64,000 nt of DNA from Monosporascus cannonballus (taxonomy: Eukaryota; Ascomycota; Sordariomycetes; Xylariales): contig QJNS01000258.1 in NCBI GenBank assembly GCA_004154925.1, positions 45,197-109,196 of the forward strand, written 5' to 3'. The notes under the pieces are model-generated. The model did not search any database and had not been told where the DNA came from. It was given only the letters and a program-made list of their open reading frames with translations. A program made the position numbers and the translations under genes. This document shows positions 36,822 through 50,886 of this stretch, one piece after another (positions within the stretch are counted from its first letter, which is position 1; each line of letters opens with the position of its first letter).

Positions 36822-39800
36822 TGTTACAAGCTTTTGTTTAATAATACCGTTAAACTTTAGGCAATATCGCCAACGCTATATTTACCAGCAAGCAGCTCGA
36901 AAAGCCCATTTACCAGATCCCTGATAACTCGGACACTAAAATAGAATCCGAGGAGAAAAATAAGCTTCGCCTTTTTCGCAAAAAAGTTCTTCGACGTCGG
37001 GATACCATAAACGAACGTGTTTTTCATCTTAAGAAAAATAATAATAATTTTATAACGTCCTTTCAAATCGTTTATAAGAAATTTAAAGAAAAAAAACCTC
37101 CAGAAGTTAAGAGATCTTTTTGAACGAATTAAGTTATTTAACTACATTCCCCTAAGGAATCAAAAAAGGTCCTTAAATCTTTTAAGCTAGAATTTTTCGA
37201 CGGAATCTTAATTAAGTTATAATTATGTATAATTTAATATCGAACATATATCGGATATTTTTCTATTTAATTTATTACGTTTATTATACGAATAAAATTC
37301 GTAATCGGATAATTTACCGAAAATACGGCTATTTATTTTAAGCCCGTTATAAAGAAATACGTTATTTTGTTAATAAAAAAAGAAACTCAAAAGTAAGACG
37401 AATTTATAACGATTATAAATAATTTAAGTAAATATTAACGAAAGCTTTGAAATTAATGAACGAAAAAAAATAAAGGCAAAAATATATATTTAATAATTAT
37501 AATAAAATGGATTAATATTTAATTCCGACAGTGCGTTAATTCAATTAATTACTAAGTTATATTAGGAACCAAATATATTAACTATTAAATTCTTTAATAG
37601 TTTAAAAAATATAAAAACGGTGTTTGAAATTTTTTCGGCTTAATTATTTATTAAATTATATTACGATAATAATTAAACTTAACAGTTAATACTACGTATA
37701 CACATTAAAAGTACTAAAATATATAATAATAAACCTTAATATACGATTAATATTAACGTTTTTTGACATAATATTTCTTACGGCATAAAACCAGGATTTA
37801 TAGAATTAAAAGCCACTTATAAAAAGAACGGGGCCAGATTAAATGCTTTAATTATGACAAAATAAAATATAAGGTAATATAAGGCACTTAAAAAACCCCG
37901 TCAAAATAATTAAAAACTAATACCTAAAAAATAATTCTGAAAGAATTAAAAAAGCGGAAATAAACTTATTAATATAATTCAGCTTAAGGATATACCAGGA
38001 TCCTGATAACGAAAAATATAGCAAGAAATACGAAAAACCAGGAAGCTAACTTAATAAATATTACAAACTTAATAAAAAGCATTATAAAAATAATTACGAA
38101 AATATTAAAATTAGATAGAAAATTTCTGTCCCGGAACTTTTGATCGATACGGCAAAATGTATGCTATATATTGTCGACGACGAGAATATCCTAATTACGA
38201 AAAATAAAAATAATATATTTACGAACGAATTATCCGTATATATTATAAAGTATTCGATTTTCTAAATTATACCGGAAATAATAAAAATAATAAATAATGG
38301 TACCGATATTTTTGATTTATAACCTTAAAACATATTTAATAATTAGCCGAAAGAAAAACCTGTTTCGAACAAAATAATTTTCGCAAAATAAACCTTTTTA
38401 TTATTATTAATAATATAGTTATTAAACGGAACAAAAGTTAATTTAATATATAATAAATAAAATATTATTAAAAAGGTATTAAAATTTTATTCAAAAACTT
38501 ATTAACGAAACAATATATTAATTTATAAATATGTTTTAAAATAAAAATTAAAATAACATATAATAAATATAATCAAAAACAAAAAGAATTTGTTCAATTA
38601 TGGAAAATATTATAGCAAATTAAAAATAATAAATATAACTTAAAACAACAATACCTTAATAATAACGAGAAATATAATAACATAATATGTTAAATAAGAA
38701 AATATAAATAAAGTTTAATAAATTTAAATGAGAATGAAAAAAAGTTTGGTTATAAAAAAGTTATAAAATAACGAAATATAAAAAGATTAAAAGGATTTCT
38801 AAAAAGGATTTTAAATATAACGATAAAAACTGTTAATAATTTTATTATTTTAGATATACGATTCGGAACGTATTAATATACCGTAATAATAAATTATAGA
38901 ACTTTGGGCGGGAATTATATTATACCGAATGTGATTAATAAGTTTAAATTACTATAGAAATATAAGTTAAAACGTTATATAACAACGAACGCCAAATATC
39001 AGGAACTCGTTTTATTCGGGAATTACGATATAATTTTAGAATTACTATTAATATGCCAGTACGGAATTTTGATTAATAAACGGATTGGCCAGGTAAAGTT
39101 AGCCTTATATTTTATCAATAAATCTAAAAAAAGAATTAAGATTTTAATATTCGACCGAAAATAACGACAAATAAAAATATAAAGATATAATAAAAACCTT
39201 ATTGCGTAAATAATAATATATAAAAAAGAAAATTAAAAATTAAAAATACGATATATTATTATTATGATTAAAAAGAAATTAAAGCAACTAAATAACAATT
39301 TAACTTTACAATTCTAAAAGACATAAAATTTAATTAATATGTGATTATAGTATTATAAATATAACTAATTTTTACAAAAGAAAATTAATACGAAATTACG
39401 AGAATATGCCGAATAAAATTGCAAGATAATTTTTAAAAAAGAACTTTGGACGAAATTTTATTTTATTTATAATTTTAATAAAAACGAATTACGTATTTTC
39501 AAAAAGTATCTAAGAAGTCAGTTATAAAAAATATATTTGATTTTCGAAATTACCAGTAAAATACCGTATATTTTCCGTATCTAAAAACAACCGAAAATTG
39601 CAACTTATAATTAATTACTGATAATTAAACGATATCATTATTAAGGATTAAATGTTATTATCTTTAATTACAAAAATAAAAAACCGACTTTACGAAATCT
39701 AATAGTTTATAATATTCGATATTAAAGATAAATATAACCGTATTAAGATTAAAAAAGAATACGAATAAAAAATAACTTTTAAAACGAAATACGGATTATT

Positions 39801-39851
39801 TAAATATTGGGTTATGTTAATGGGATTTACGAACGTACCAGTAATATTCTA

Positions 39852-41722
39852 GTGTGGGTGATCCACCTTTGGAGTGCACCCACCTTTGGAGAACATTTCC
39901 TAAACCCCAACAACACCACCCATGCATAAATTTACACACAAAACGCCATATAAAACAATGTAATTAAATGTTATGAAGGATCGCGCATAAGCTTTAATAC
40001 AGTAGGCGCATTTTCCAATAAATCCTGCTTTTTTAACGCCATTTAAGCCTTATGATTCTTTATTAGTTTCGCCTGCTGTTACTTAGCTTCCCTTTGGGCC
40101 CGGTAAATATCTTTAGTATTAGCGTATAACTCGCTCGGCGAAGGCTTAATTTTCTTTTTTGCTATTGGCTTTAGTAATTCGTTTTCGTTATGGAGGAGCT
40201 AATTTTCGAGCTGTAAAGCAGTAATAACTTTAACGCTTTAATTTAGTGTTTTGCCCGTTTTCTTTACGAACGTCCGATAATTACGTTTTGTATTAATATT
40301 TTTAATTACAAAGTGTTTAGATTGCTTTTTTAGGTCCTGGTTTTTTTTTTGGATGTAAAAAACGTTATTATTTCGGATAGCTAATGAAAGTTTTTTTTTA
40401 TCGGAGTAATTGGCCTAGGAATATTTAGCTCCGGATGGATTACCTTAGGGTTTTTGATAATTTTATTTACATTTAACGGCTAAACCCCTACGTGACGGAA
40501 GCCGCTGTAAATATTTTTCCATGTAATAGCTTTACCGCGCGTATGGGCGTATGCTTTAATAAAGCGTTATTTTATCCAGGGCGCGGAGGTATCGTAACTT
40601 TATTACTTTTTCGTCGTTTAATAATATATTATTTTTAAGGAAAAAAAACGTTTATATCTAAGGGTTATAATACGTAAATAAAGTACGGCGGTACGTAAAT
40701 CAATATTACGTTATTAATTTTGCATTCGTATTAAAGCTAAACGGATTCGTACGTAATGTATTTATTTATTAAAAGGATTTTTCCGTCGGTTGTTTTCGGA
40801 AGTTTCGTTTCCGGAAGATATATTTCGCGAAGTTATCATAAAGCGATTCGGGCGTTGCTTTATTCCGAAAGGAACGAATTATATTTTTACCGGGGGATTA
40901 TATCAGGAAACTATTATCCTTAAAATGTAATTTTTTTTGAAAATAATTATTGAAATTAGCGTTTCGCCCGCCGAAATAATTATTTCGAAGATGGAAGCCT
41001 AATTTGTTCTTTTAAACGCCTTTAATTCGGCATGACTTTTGAAAGCGTTGCTCAGAACCTTTTTATTATAGGATTTACCTTTTTGAACTCCATGCTTATC
41101 CATATTCGTAATCTTTCTTGGCTTGATTTTTTTTTTACGGATAATACGTTTTAGGGCCTTTTAATATTATTAAAGGGTATTTTCCTGGGTATTTTTCGCC
41201 TTAAAGGAATCGAGCTGCCTCCTAAGCTTCGTTATGATATTAGGGTTTCGGTATATAAAGCTATCAACCCAGTATTTCCTTAGGAGCTTTTCGTCCTTAT
41301 GGTTCTGCAGGACGGCTTTAGCAAAACAACGGACTTAAACCTTGTTAAGAATTCGTCCTGCATTTTCTTTTTTGCATATTTATTTTACCACAAAGTTCTT
41401 ATTATTTTTTGAAAGGCATTAATAAGGTTTAAGGCCTTTTTGTATGGTAAGACTGCCGTCCCGGCGTTTCCGGACTATTGTGGCAGAGGTACCCCAAGCC
41501 TTAGCTGTATCATTAACTCTAGCACCTCCCTTTATTTCCTCAAATGACTTAATAATAAGGTATTTATCGTTAGAACCCATTTTCAAGATCTGATACGAAT
41601 TGCTTCAAAATTGCTTTAATTGTTGTTAAGTTATAGTATATTAATAAAGAAGGTCTATATTTGCTAGTGGGGAAAATTCGTTCTTCAAAGGTGGATGCAC
41701 TCCAAAGGTGGGTCACCCACAT
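39852..41722 (-). mobile_element. Pogo/Fot1-like DNA transposon P2 inside Gypsy D
   Basis: It is 1,871 bp with long inverted repeats of about 50 bp (GTGTGGGTGATCCACC at the left; complement of ATGTGGGTGACCCACC at the right, each followed by a second CCACCTTTGGAG motif). A TA duplication lies at 39850-39851 and 41723-41724. Removing the element restores reverse-transcriptase sequence of the same length as in Gypsy B. On the minus strand a transposase begins MGSNDKYLIIKSFEEIKGGA (41580), with a helix-turn-helix-like segment, and continues to NMDKHGVQKG near 41.1 kb (Asp of the DDE_1 triad) and ISAGETLISIIIFKK. There are several stops. It is less mutated than the surrounding Gypsy sequence. Confidence 0.88.
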
Positions 41723-44645
41723 TAATAGATAGTAAATTATATACTATGAAAATATCTCGATATTTTTAATTTTTTAAAGATAAGAAAACATATATAAAAT
41801 ACGTTTATAAAGTTTTTCAAATTTTAGAAAATACGAAATTATTTATTAATATAAAAAAAATAAGTTCCATATACAAAAAGTAAAATATCTGGGATATATT
41901 ATTACTTTAGAACATATTAGGATAAACTTTATAAAAATCGCTATAATTACAAAATACCAAACGTTAACAACGATTAAAAAAATATAGGTATTCCTTAGAT
42001 TCGCTAATTATTCAAGGAAGTTTATTCAAATTTTAACAAAATAATTATACCCTTAATAAACCTTACGAAAAAAAAGTTTAAATAAACGCCAAATGCGAAA
42101 AAAGTATTTCAAAATATTAAAGATGCGATTATCAACGAACCAGTATTAATTATATATAATCTAAACCGTTTCGTTAAATTAAAAACTAATATTTCGGCTT
42201 ATACGTTAAATAAAGTATTCGGATAACGAAGTAATTAAATTAAATTATATCTTATTATATTATTTTCTTATAAATTTAAAAAACCAAATTTAAAAACGGT
42301 GTTTTACATAAGGAATTTATGGCCATTATTATGGTATTTCGAGAGTTTAGGTGTTTTTTAAAGGAAACCTGGCATCAAATTAAGGTTTATATAAATTATT
42401 AAAATCTTACCCAATTTACAACCACCAGGGAACTTATAGGACGATAATTTCGTTACGCGGAAGAATTCGCGAATTTCGATTTCGTTATTATTTACAGAAA
42501 AAATAAAAAAATAACAAAATAAATATCTTAAAAAATAACCAAACCTCGAAAGGAAATTGGTTAAAATTAACTATATAATTTTCGATATTACTATAAAAAG
42601 ATATTTACCCTAATAACAAATTGCAACAATTCGAACAATACTTTTCTATATATATCAGGAAATTTAATAATATAACAACGATTTCCTAAAAATTTAAAAA
42701 ACGAACAAAATTTAAATTCTAAAAAATATCAAAAAGATTTAGTCTGAAAAATATACGAATATCAGTTATACGGATATCCAGAGATTTACAAAACTCTAAA
42801 ACGTTTTTAACGCATATATTCCTTTCTTAAATTAAAATTAACGATATAAAAAATCATACGGCAATACGGTATTTGCGCTAGAACAAAAGCTTGACGACAT
42901 AAACTATACGAAACATTATAGTTATTATTAATCGTAAAGTTATTATAATATTTAGGTACATTCGATTTTATTACTAAACTTTCTATATCAAAAATTCCAA
43001 TTACAGAAATATATTATAACAGTATTTTCGTAATCGTCGACCGATTTACGTAACTTCTTTATTTTTTATCAGATTATAAGGATATAAATGTCAAATAAAT
43101 AGCATATATTTTCTTTAAACATATTTTTTAGCATATATAAATTATTAATATAAATTGTTTTAAGTAAAAAATTAACATTTGCATTTAAATTTAACAAAGC
43201 TTAATAATATAAATTGGCCTAAATTATAAATTATTTAACGTTTTAAATCTTAAATAAATAAATAAATAAAACGAAGAAATTATACTGTAAATATTTATTT
43301 ACGATATTATGTTAGTTACTAATAAAATAATTGGGTTAAAAATTACTTATTACTTAATTAACCTGTAATATTAATTATTATCAAAGTATTAAAATAATAT
43401 TTACAAACGTAAATTTTGGTTTTATTTCAAAAATTTATAAAGAAAAATCTGCGACAACGATTTAATTAATATTAAAATAATTTTTACGTTAAGATAATTA
43501 CGGTAAATACATTAAAAAATAAAAACGGAACTAGACTTCGTACGAAATTAAATAAATAAATATTATAACCAAAAAAAGTTAAAAAAAATTAACTTTCGAA
43601 AAAGGGAAAATGGTTTTTTTCGTCACTAAAAATATTTAAATAAAATAACCTAATAAAAATTTCGATTTTAAATATATCGGTCCATATAAAACTGCTAAAA
43701 GAATCTTAGAAAATAATTATTAATTAGAATTTCTAGCAAAAGTTAAATTTTATTTTATTTTTTACGTTTCTTTATTCGAATTAATAACGGATATAATTAA
43801 GGTATATACGGTATAAGACGACGTAAAAATAAAAAACGAATAAAAATACGAAATAAAAGAAATCCTGAATATACGAAAATAAAACGGACTTATTTAATAC
43901 CTGATTAAGTAGGAAAAATATCCGGATTCCGAAAATATCTGGGAACCTGCCAAAAATCTTATTGGCGCCTAGCGCTTATTAAAGAACTTTTACCAGTAAC
44001 AGCGGAACTACTAAAAAAATCGTATCCTAATCGGTATTTTTAACCGATTAATCGGTATTACCGATACCAAACCAGTCCATAGGACCAGCAAGAGGAACCA
44101 ATGCGGCTATAGAAGCCTCGGCGATAATCTGTTTCTAGTATTCTTACTCCTTTAATTCCATCAGCAATTATAATTTTCGTTATATCATTTCTATTCTTTT
44201 CGAACGAAAAAAAGCTTTTTGTTTCCGAAAACGGATTAAACGTATAATAACTTTATTTATTTCCTATTAATAACACTTTTGTAATTCCAAAAAAACGTTT
44301 TTTTACAAAAACCTTTTTTCGTTTTAAACGTTAATTCTCGGCGCAAATATTTTCCAAAAAGGAAAAAAGAACGCCAGTTTTAATATAAAAATATTTACGT
44401 TTAACGTAAGCTTTACATTTTGAAACATTTTCCATTATTTCGTATTTTTTAACTTTTTAAAAAATACAGAAAATACGGCATAATTTCAAAATTAAAATCG
44501 TCAAAAATAAAAAGCAGGTTTTGCCGATAGGTAATAAAGGAAACCTAACGACGATTTTGATAATACGACTCGATATCGTAAAAACCCGGTAATATTTACT
44601 AAGAAAATAAAACCTTAAAGGTAAATTTTTAGGGAAAAAAAATCG

Positions 44646-45022
44646 TATTACGACTTGATAAATTCCGGTTTCAGAAAACAGTTAACGAAAATAATACGGA
44701 CCATTTTCCGGATTACGTAACGGATAATTAGCAAAAATCTGCTAAATACGGGTAATCAGCGTTAAATAACTACTTAACAAAATTTGCTAAGTATAATTAT
44801 GCAAAAATAAGTAATAATACTAAGAATTAATATATATAGGCTTATTATTTCCATAGTTAAAATAATTTCAGCTTGTAATATAACATCGTTACCTAAGGCA
44901 CTTTTAATATTACGAAAAGTAATACGTTACTATATCTATTGCTCAATTTCCCACGATACTCCTGCCAATATAAACCCGTACAACCAAGGTTTAATAGTTG
45001 GTTAAACCGCCTAGCCGTCACA
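44646..45022 (+). repeat. 3' LTR of Gypsy D
   Basis: 377 bp, starting TATTACGACTTGATA (decayed) and ending CTAGCCGTCACA. Confidence 0.85.
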
Positions 45023-48000
45023 AGAAGGTTCTTGGTGGGTTTTCAGATGTTTTTAACGTTCGAATACATTTTTTATTTGATTAGGTATTAGACAAATCTA
45101 TTCTTTTTGTATATCAAATATTTTCTTTATTTCGTAACTTATTTTATCCTTTATTTTCATGTTATTTTATGCAGTATATATTTTGATCGTATCCGTTAAT
45201 AACTTATATAAAAAAACGTAAAAATTTAAATAGAAGTTATTTATTAATAAAAGTTCAAATTGATAATTATTTTCCAAATTTTTTTTGACGATTTTGTATA
45301 GACCGATATATTTGAAATCGAGTTTTTGTTAGATCGTTTTATTTAAATATTTTTAGTAACAAATCAAAATATTTTCTCTTTTTCAGAAATTAATTTCTTT
45401 AAATTTATTGCGTTATAATATTTATTTATTTTTTAGTTTTGTACGAATTCTAGTTTTCCTTTTTTTTGATATAATTATCGTAATTATTTCGACATAAAGA
45501 TTATTTTAATATTAATTAAGTTGTCGTTACGTATATTTTCATAAAAGTTTAATGTAAAACCAAAATCAACATTTATTAAATTTGTTTTAATACTTTTATA
45601 ATAGTTCATATTATAAGCTAATTGTACGATTTAATAATTTTTTAATCTAAATATTTTATTCATAAATAATGTAATATCGCAAATAACTTTCTACAATTTA
45701 ATTTGTTTATTTTATTTACGCATTTATCTATAGGTTAAAAGCATTAAATAATTTATAATTCAGGCTGATTTATATTATAAGATCTTACTAAAGTTTAAAT
45801 ACAAAAATTAATCCTTTATCTGACATAATTTTTATTGGTAATCTGTATATGCTATTTAATAGGCGTTTATATTCTTGTAATATAATAAAAAAATAAAACA
45901 TTTTCATAAATCAATTAACGATTAGGAAAATGCTGTCATAATATAGTCTTATAGCGAAATCTTTTAATATAGGAACTTTAATAGTAAAATTAAATATAAT
46001 TAAACATTATAATCGTTTTACGACTAATAATAGTTATAGTTTTTATAAGGCTTATATTATCGCATTTTTATTTTAATACAAATATTACATTACTATATAA
46101 CTTTTACACTGTTAATTTTATTTTAGGAAACAACTATATATATTTAAGCCGTTTTAAGGATTTATAACTTCTTCAATATCTATATTATTAATATTCGTAT
46201 AGTTTTCATACTAGATCTATTTGATGTTTTTCTAAAACTTATATTTTATTTATTCTTTAATATTTTCCAAAACTGTCGTTATATTGCTGGATTTTCTGAT
46301 ATATATCAAAAGGTACTGCTCGAATTATCGCAATTTATCGCAGGCATAAAAATCCTTTTGTAATAGTATCAAAAACTATATAACTAACCTTAACTATTTT
46401 TTTAAAAAAAAAATCTGGTTGTTTACTTAAAGCATTAGCTCTCTCGTTTTCTAAACCCTTTCTATAAATAATAACGAAGTCAAATTTCGCTAATTCCTTT
46501 ATATATCTTAATTATCGTCCTATAAGTTCTGTGGTCGTAGTAAAACGGACAAAATTTTAATAATTCGTATAAATTTTAACTTAATACAAATATTCTTTTA
46601 AAAAATGTCTAAACATTCGAAAAGCCATAATAATAACTATAAAATCCTTATTTGAAATACCGTATTTAAGTTTAATTTCTTTTAATTTATATAAAAAATA
46701 CAAGAAGATATAATTTACCTTAAGTATTTCGCTGTTCGATTATTGCGCCTAATATATAATCTGAAAATCGATTTTTAATTTAACGAAATAAGTTAAATCG
46801 TATATAATTAATACTCGCTTGTTAACAATTATATTCTTAATTTCTTGCAATGCTTTTGTTATTTCAGGCATTTATTTAAACTTTTTTGCTTTATAAAATT
46901 CGTTAAAGGTATATTTATCTTGCTAAAATTCCGAATAAACTTCCTATAATAGTTAGCGAATATAAGAAATACCTGTACTTTTTTAACGGTTATTAACGTC
47001 TGTCATTTTATAACTACAGCAATTTTTTAGAGTATATTTTAATATGTCCTAGGATAATAATATATCCCAGATATTGAATTAAGATTAGGGGGAAGGGGGA
47101 AAAATTGGTCTTGATCAGTGCGGGTGACCATGTTATGCCACAGTACGGAATGGGATTGTTAAAATAAAGAACTTAATCCGATTGTATTGCTAATGTTGAA
47201 CCTCGATAACTAAAGCAACAGAAAACATGCTAAGTGATAATAATTGCTGGTAATGCCTGGGAGTTGAACCCATAGCGAAAAAGAACTTCTTAATATATAT
47301 GCGAGACCCGGGCTTTCTGATCAGCCGAGCCTGATCATAGGTGTAATATCCCGCCCTATTTCAATATTTTACCTTTTATTTATACAATTAACCTTTTTTA
47401 CATTAATTAATAGCTTTACATTTTGTAAAGTTTAAAAAACTTTATAAACGTATCTTACATATACTTTTTTCGTTTCTAAAAAGATAAAAATGTTATCGAG
47501 ATATCATATAACAAAGATGTTAAAATACTTTTGCAATACGTAATTTACTATTCGTTGGAAAATTATTAATACGTTTGTAAATCCTATTAACATAATTAAG
47601 TATTTAAATAGTTCGTATTTTATTTTAAAAAGAATTATTTATATTATTTTTTAATTTTAATAAGGTTATATTTATTTTTAAAATCAAATACTATCAATTG
47701 TTTAGCTGTATAAAATTAATTCTTTATTCTTATGATTAAAAGTAATATTATTCAATTTTTAATAATAATATCGTTTATTTATCGATAATTAACTATAAGT
47801 CGTAAATTTCCGTTTTCTTTAGATATAAAAAATATAAAGTACTCTGTTATTAATTTCGAAAATTACATTCATCCTTTTTATAACCGATTTTCCAAATACT
47901 CTTCAAAGAGGTATAATTTATTTCCGCTAAAAGTATGAATAAAATAGAATTTTGTCAAAATTTCTTTTTTAAATATGATTTTGTGGTTTCATTTTCTATG

Positions 48001-50886
48001 TTTTAGTAACTTTGTATAGAGCTCTTTTTTTTAAAAAAAAAGCTGCTTATATCGGTAATATTATAATAATATATTAATTATATTTTGTAACTTTTAAAGC
48101 TGTTGTTCTAAATTATTATTCAGTTATCTTAATTTTGTTCAAATAATAATAATAATGCGTTGTATTTTTTGGATATTTATTTTTTTTTCTTATATTTTAT
48201 TTCTTTCGATAACAATGTATTTATTGTATCCTTATGCCTGCATTTGTTGTTACCTTTAATCGAATATTAAAATCTTTTATTTGTTTCTGTTTTTTAACAA
48301 GAAATAATTTTTTTATCTAGCCAGTTTCTCCGTTAATCAAAATTCTATATTAACGTATCCATAATAATCTTAAGATTATATCGTAATTCTTAAATAAAAC
48401 GATATCGAAATCAATTATTTAATATCGTCCTTAAATGAAAATCTCGAGGTAATTAATTTTACGTATAATTTTTTCGTTAGTATAGGCGAATTACTAATCT
48501 TCGACATTCGTCGCTATATAAGGTTTTAATTTATATCTTTATAGCCATTTAAGCTTATTCACTATATTTGGTACAATAAAATTTCCGTCTAGAGCTCCGC
48601 AGTTTACTATTACGATGTACTAGTATATTCCGATTTGTATTTCCAAAGTAATAAGATTATTAATAGCTTTTATTTTCGCGTTTAAAGCCCTTTTTGGGAA
48701 TTTTTTCTAATTCTTTTTGGTTTCGTTATTCTGCGGCTTTTTTATAAATAACGTTTTTCTTTTTAATTTTTTTTCGAATTTGTCGAACTTTACTTATATT
48801 TCTGTATATAACGCGTTAAGCTGCTGTGTTTGTCGCTATTGCCGGCACACTGTTTTTTCGAATTATATTAATTATTTTTAATTTTGTTATAATTCTTTCT
48901 TTCATTAAATAAGTTGTTTTTTATAGTTTCAACCGTATTCTATTATACGTTGTATTAATTATCGTCTTAAAATTTATTTGTAAATTAACGTATTTTTTGA
49001 TAGCTTTTTTTAATAGGATCTGTAATAAATACTAATTGAAAATAAAGATTTATAATAGCTTTTTAGTAATATCTTTTTACAGTATGCTGGATCAACTCAT
49101 TTTTTGTTTGGTAATTATATTATTTATAATAATAAAAAGCTTTTTTTTGCGGGCATTTTTTTCGGGCCAGCTTTCCGTTTCGGTTAATTAATAAATATAA
49201 TTTTCTACAATTATATATCGAAAATGCCGATATTATTATTTATCGTTTTTGTTATCTTCGGTTCGATTAAGAAAATAGAATTGTTTATAATGTATACCGC
49301 TAATTTCTCAGTAAATATATTGCTTCTATTTTTTATAATCTGAGTACTTTCGTTATTGACAATATATGGCGTACTTTCTACCATATCCATTAGAGATTTT
49401 AAAGTAAATCTTTTTATTTAATTCTGATATTTTTATAATTATCTTCGTAATTTTTCTTATTATAATCGCGATATTTGTTAAACTAGTTTCTTAACTTTTT
49501 ATATCTCTTATTAATTTTTTTTTAAAATAGGCTAGGTACGTACTTAGCTGGAATTATGGTAATAAATTTATTTTCTCTTTTTTAACTTTTTTATAATACT
49601 TTTCGGATACAGATTTGTAATTATTTTATCGAAATCTTTTAGATACCTTATATTATATTACCTTTTGCTCTATTTTGTCATTATTAAAATATGTAACCTA
49701 ATTCTCATTTTTTTCTGCGTTATCCTAAATTTTATAAGTCCTAGTTTTATATCGTAAAAAGTATTATTACGTCGAAAAACGCTGGTATTAATCGTATATC
49801 GAAATTTATTATTATTTTTTCTTTTAATATTTCTAGGACGCCAAGCATATTATTAATTATTAATTTCAATGGCTGGAACGATATAATCCGATAAATAATT
49901 AGGCTGATTAAGCTTAAAAAACATTGTTTTCTTTTCAAACTATTAAAAAGTTTGGCAATTAATATTTTTTATCCTAAATTTAACATCGACACCAGCTAAA
50001 TAAACGTAGTATCGTAATTAAATACCGATCCTTTTTATTATAGCTCTTAAATCTTCATTTTAGCTTTTATTTTTTCGTTTATTATTTTGAAAATTTCGTT
50101 GGTATTTATTTAAATTGTTAGTAATTGTTATATATTCCTATTATTTCCGAGTTATGTTTTTCCGTTAACAAAATAATATATTTTCTTATAACAGGCTTGA
50201 ATTAAATAAATGCATTTTTAATAAGTCGTTTAATTACGAATTTGATTCGAAGAATAGGCCGAATAAGTTAAATAAAAAATATGCAAAATATGTTCGACAT
50301 TAAATTGAAAATAATTATAATTTAATCGAAGTTCTATTAAAGAATCCTGGTTTAAGAGGGTTAAGAATTTTTTGGGTTTTTTTTGGAAAAATCTAACTAA
50401 ACAACTTAGCGTGTTTAAAAAGGCTTTTCGATCTTAAAAGCCTTTCTTTTTCTTCTTAAGTTTCTTATAGACGGCTTAAAAAGATGTTATAAAATTAGTA
50501 TTGTTCTCCTTAAGTTAAATAATACGTTCGTTCATAATATTCAAACGTCGAAAAAAAAGATTTCGAAAAAAACAAGGTTATTTTTTTTCTTCCTCGAATT
50601 TTATTCCAGTGTCTGAGTTATTAAAGACCTGGTAAATACGTTATTCGGGCTATTTGCTGGTCAATATAATGTCGATGATAATGTACAAAATTTAACGGTA
50701 TTAATGAATAAAGGTTTCTAATGTATAACAATTAAACAGTTTAACTAACTATTAAATCTAAATCGTACGAATTTATATTAACAAAACATAATGAAACTTT
50801 TAAATAATAAAATTATAAATATTAATCAATATTATAACCTAAAACTATTTAAACTATAAAAATAATAAATATATATATTCTTATTT
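45023..50886 (-). mobile_element. Gypsy E: truncated chromovirus, minus orientation
   Basis: The interior is collinear with Gypsy A on the minus strand. It starts inside the chromodomain (45023-45075), then integrase, RNase H, and reverse transcriptase with YLDN in place of YLDD near 47.5 kb, followed by protease and gag up to about 50.7 kb. Part of the 5' LTR is at 50724-50886 and is cut there. The 3' LTR and the end of the chromodomain are missing, removed at the junction with Gypsy D. It carries a SINE-like insert at 47076-47363. Non-functional. Confidence 0.85.
47076..47363 (-). mobile_element. SINE-like 288-bp element with tRNA-type promoter boxes
   Basis: A GC-balanced island in Gypsy E. 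Flanking ATATT duplications (47071-47075 and 47364-47368) and perfect restoration of the reverse-transcriptase alignment with Gypsy A define the ends. On the minus strand the first 125 bases carry an A-box-like GGCTCGGCTGATCAG and a strong B-box GGGTTCAACTCCC, the internal RNA polymerase III promoter arrangement of tRNAs. A unique body and a pyrimidine-rich 3' end (TTTTTCCCCCTTCCCCC) follow. I cannot fold it into a full tRNA. Its shortness may explain why RIP, which needs longer duplicates, spared it. The alternative is a MITE, since the ends are weakly inverted (TGAATT/TGAAAT). Confidence 0.55.

Larger units (their letters stand above)
36440..45022 (+). mobile_element. Gypsy D: chromovirus, plus orientation, interrupted by pogo P2
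   Basis: LTRs are at 36440-36821 and 44646-45022. The interior aligns with B and C: gag leader (FRKKVLRR, TINERVFHLKK near 36.98-37.03 kb), protease region near 38.9-39.05 kb, reverse transcriptase from about 39.5 kb, interrupted at 39850 and resuming at 41723, RNase H near 42.2 kb, and integrase and chromodomain near 42.8-44.0 kb. The catalytic YLDD block is missing by a short deletion near 41.77 kb. Five-base flanks are ACAAG (36435-36439) and AGAAG (45023-45027), one mismatch. The outer flanks come from different parts of other elements, so this may be a rearranged rather than a simple insertion. Confidence 0.85.

Noticed and set aside
36857..37066. Minus-strand frame with a related antisense frame at 18091-18273 (shared RDLxNGLFxLL and VGDIA)
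   Set aside because: Both are antisense to the 5' gag region of Gypsy D and A. The sense strand reads gag (TINERV block just downstream), so the similarity follows from element homology.
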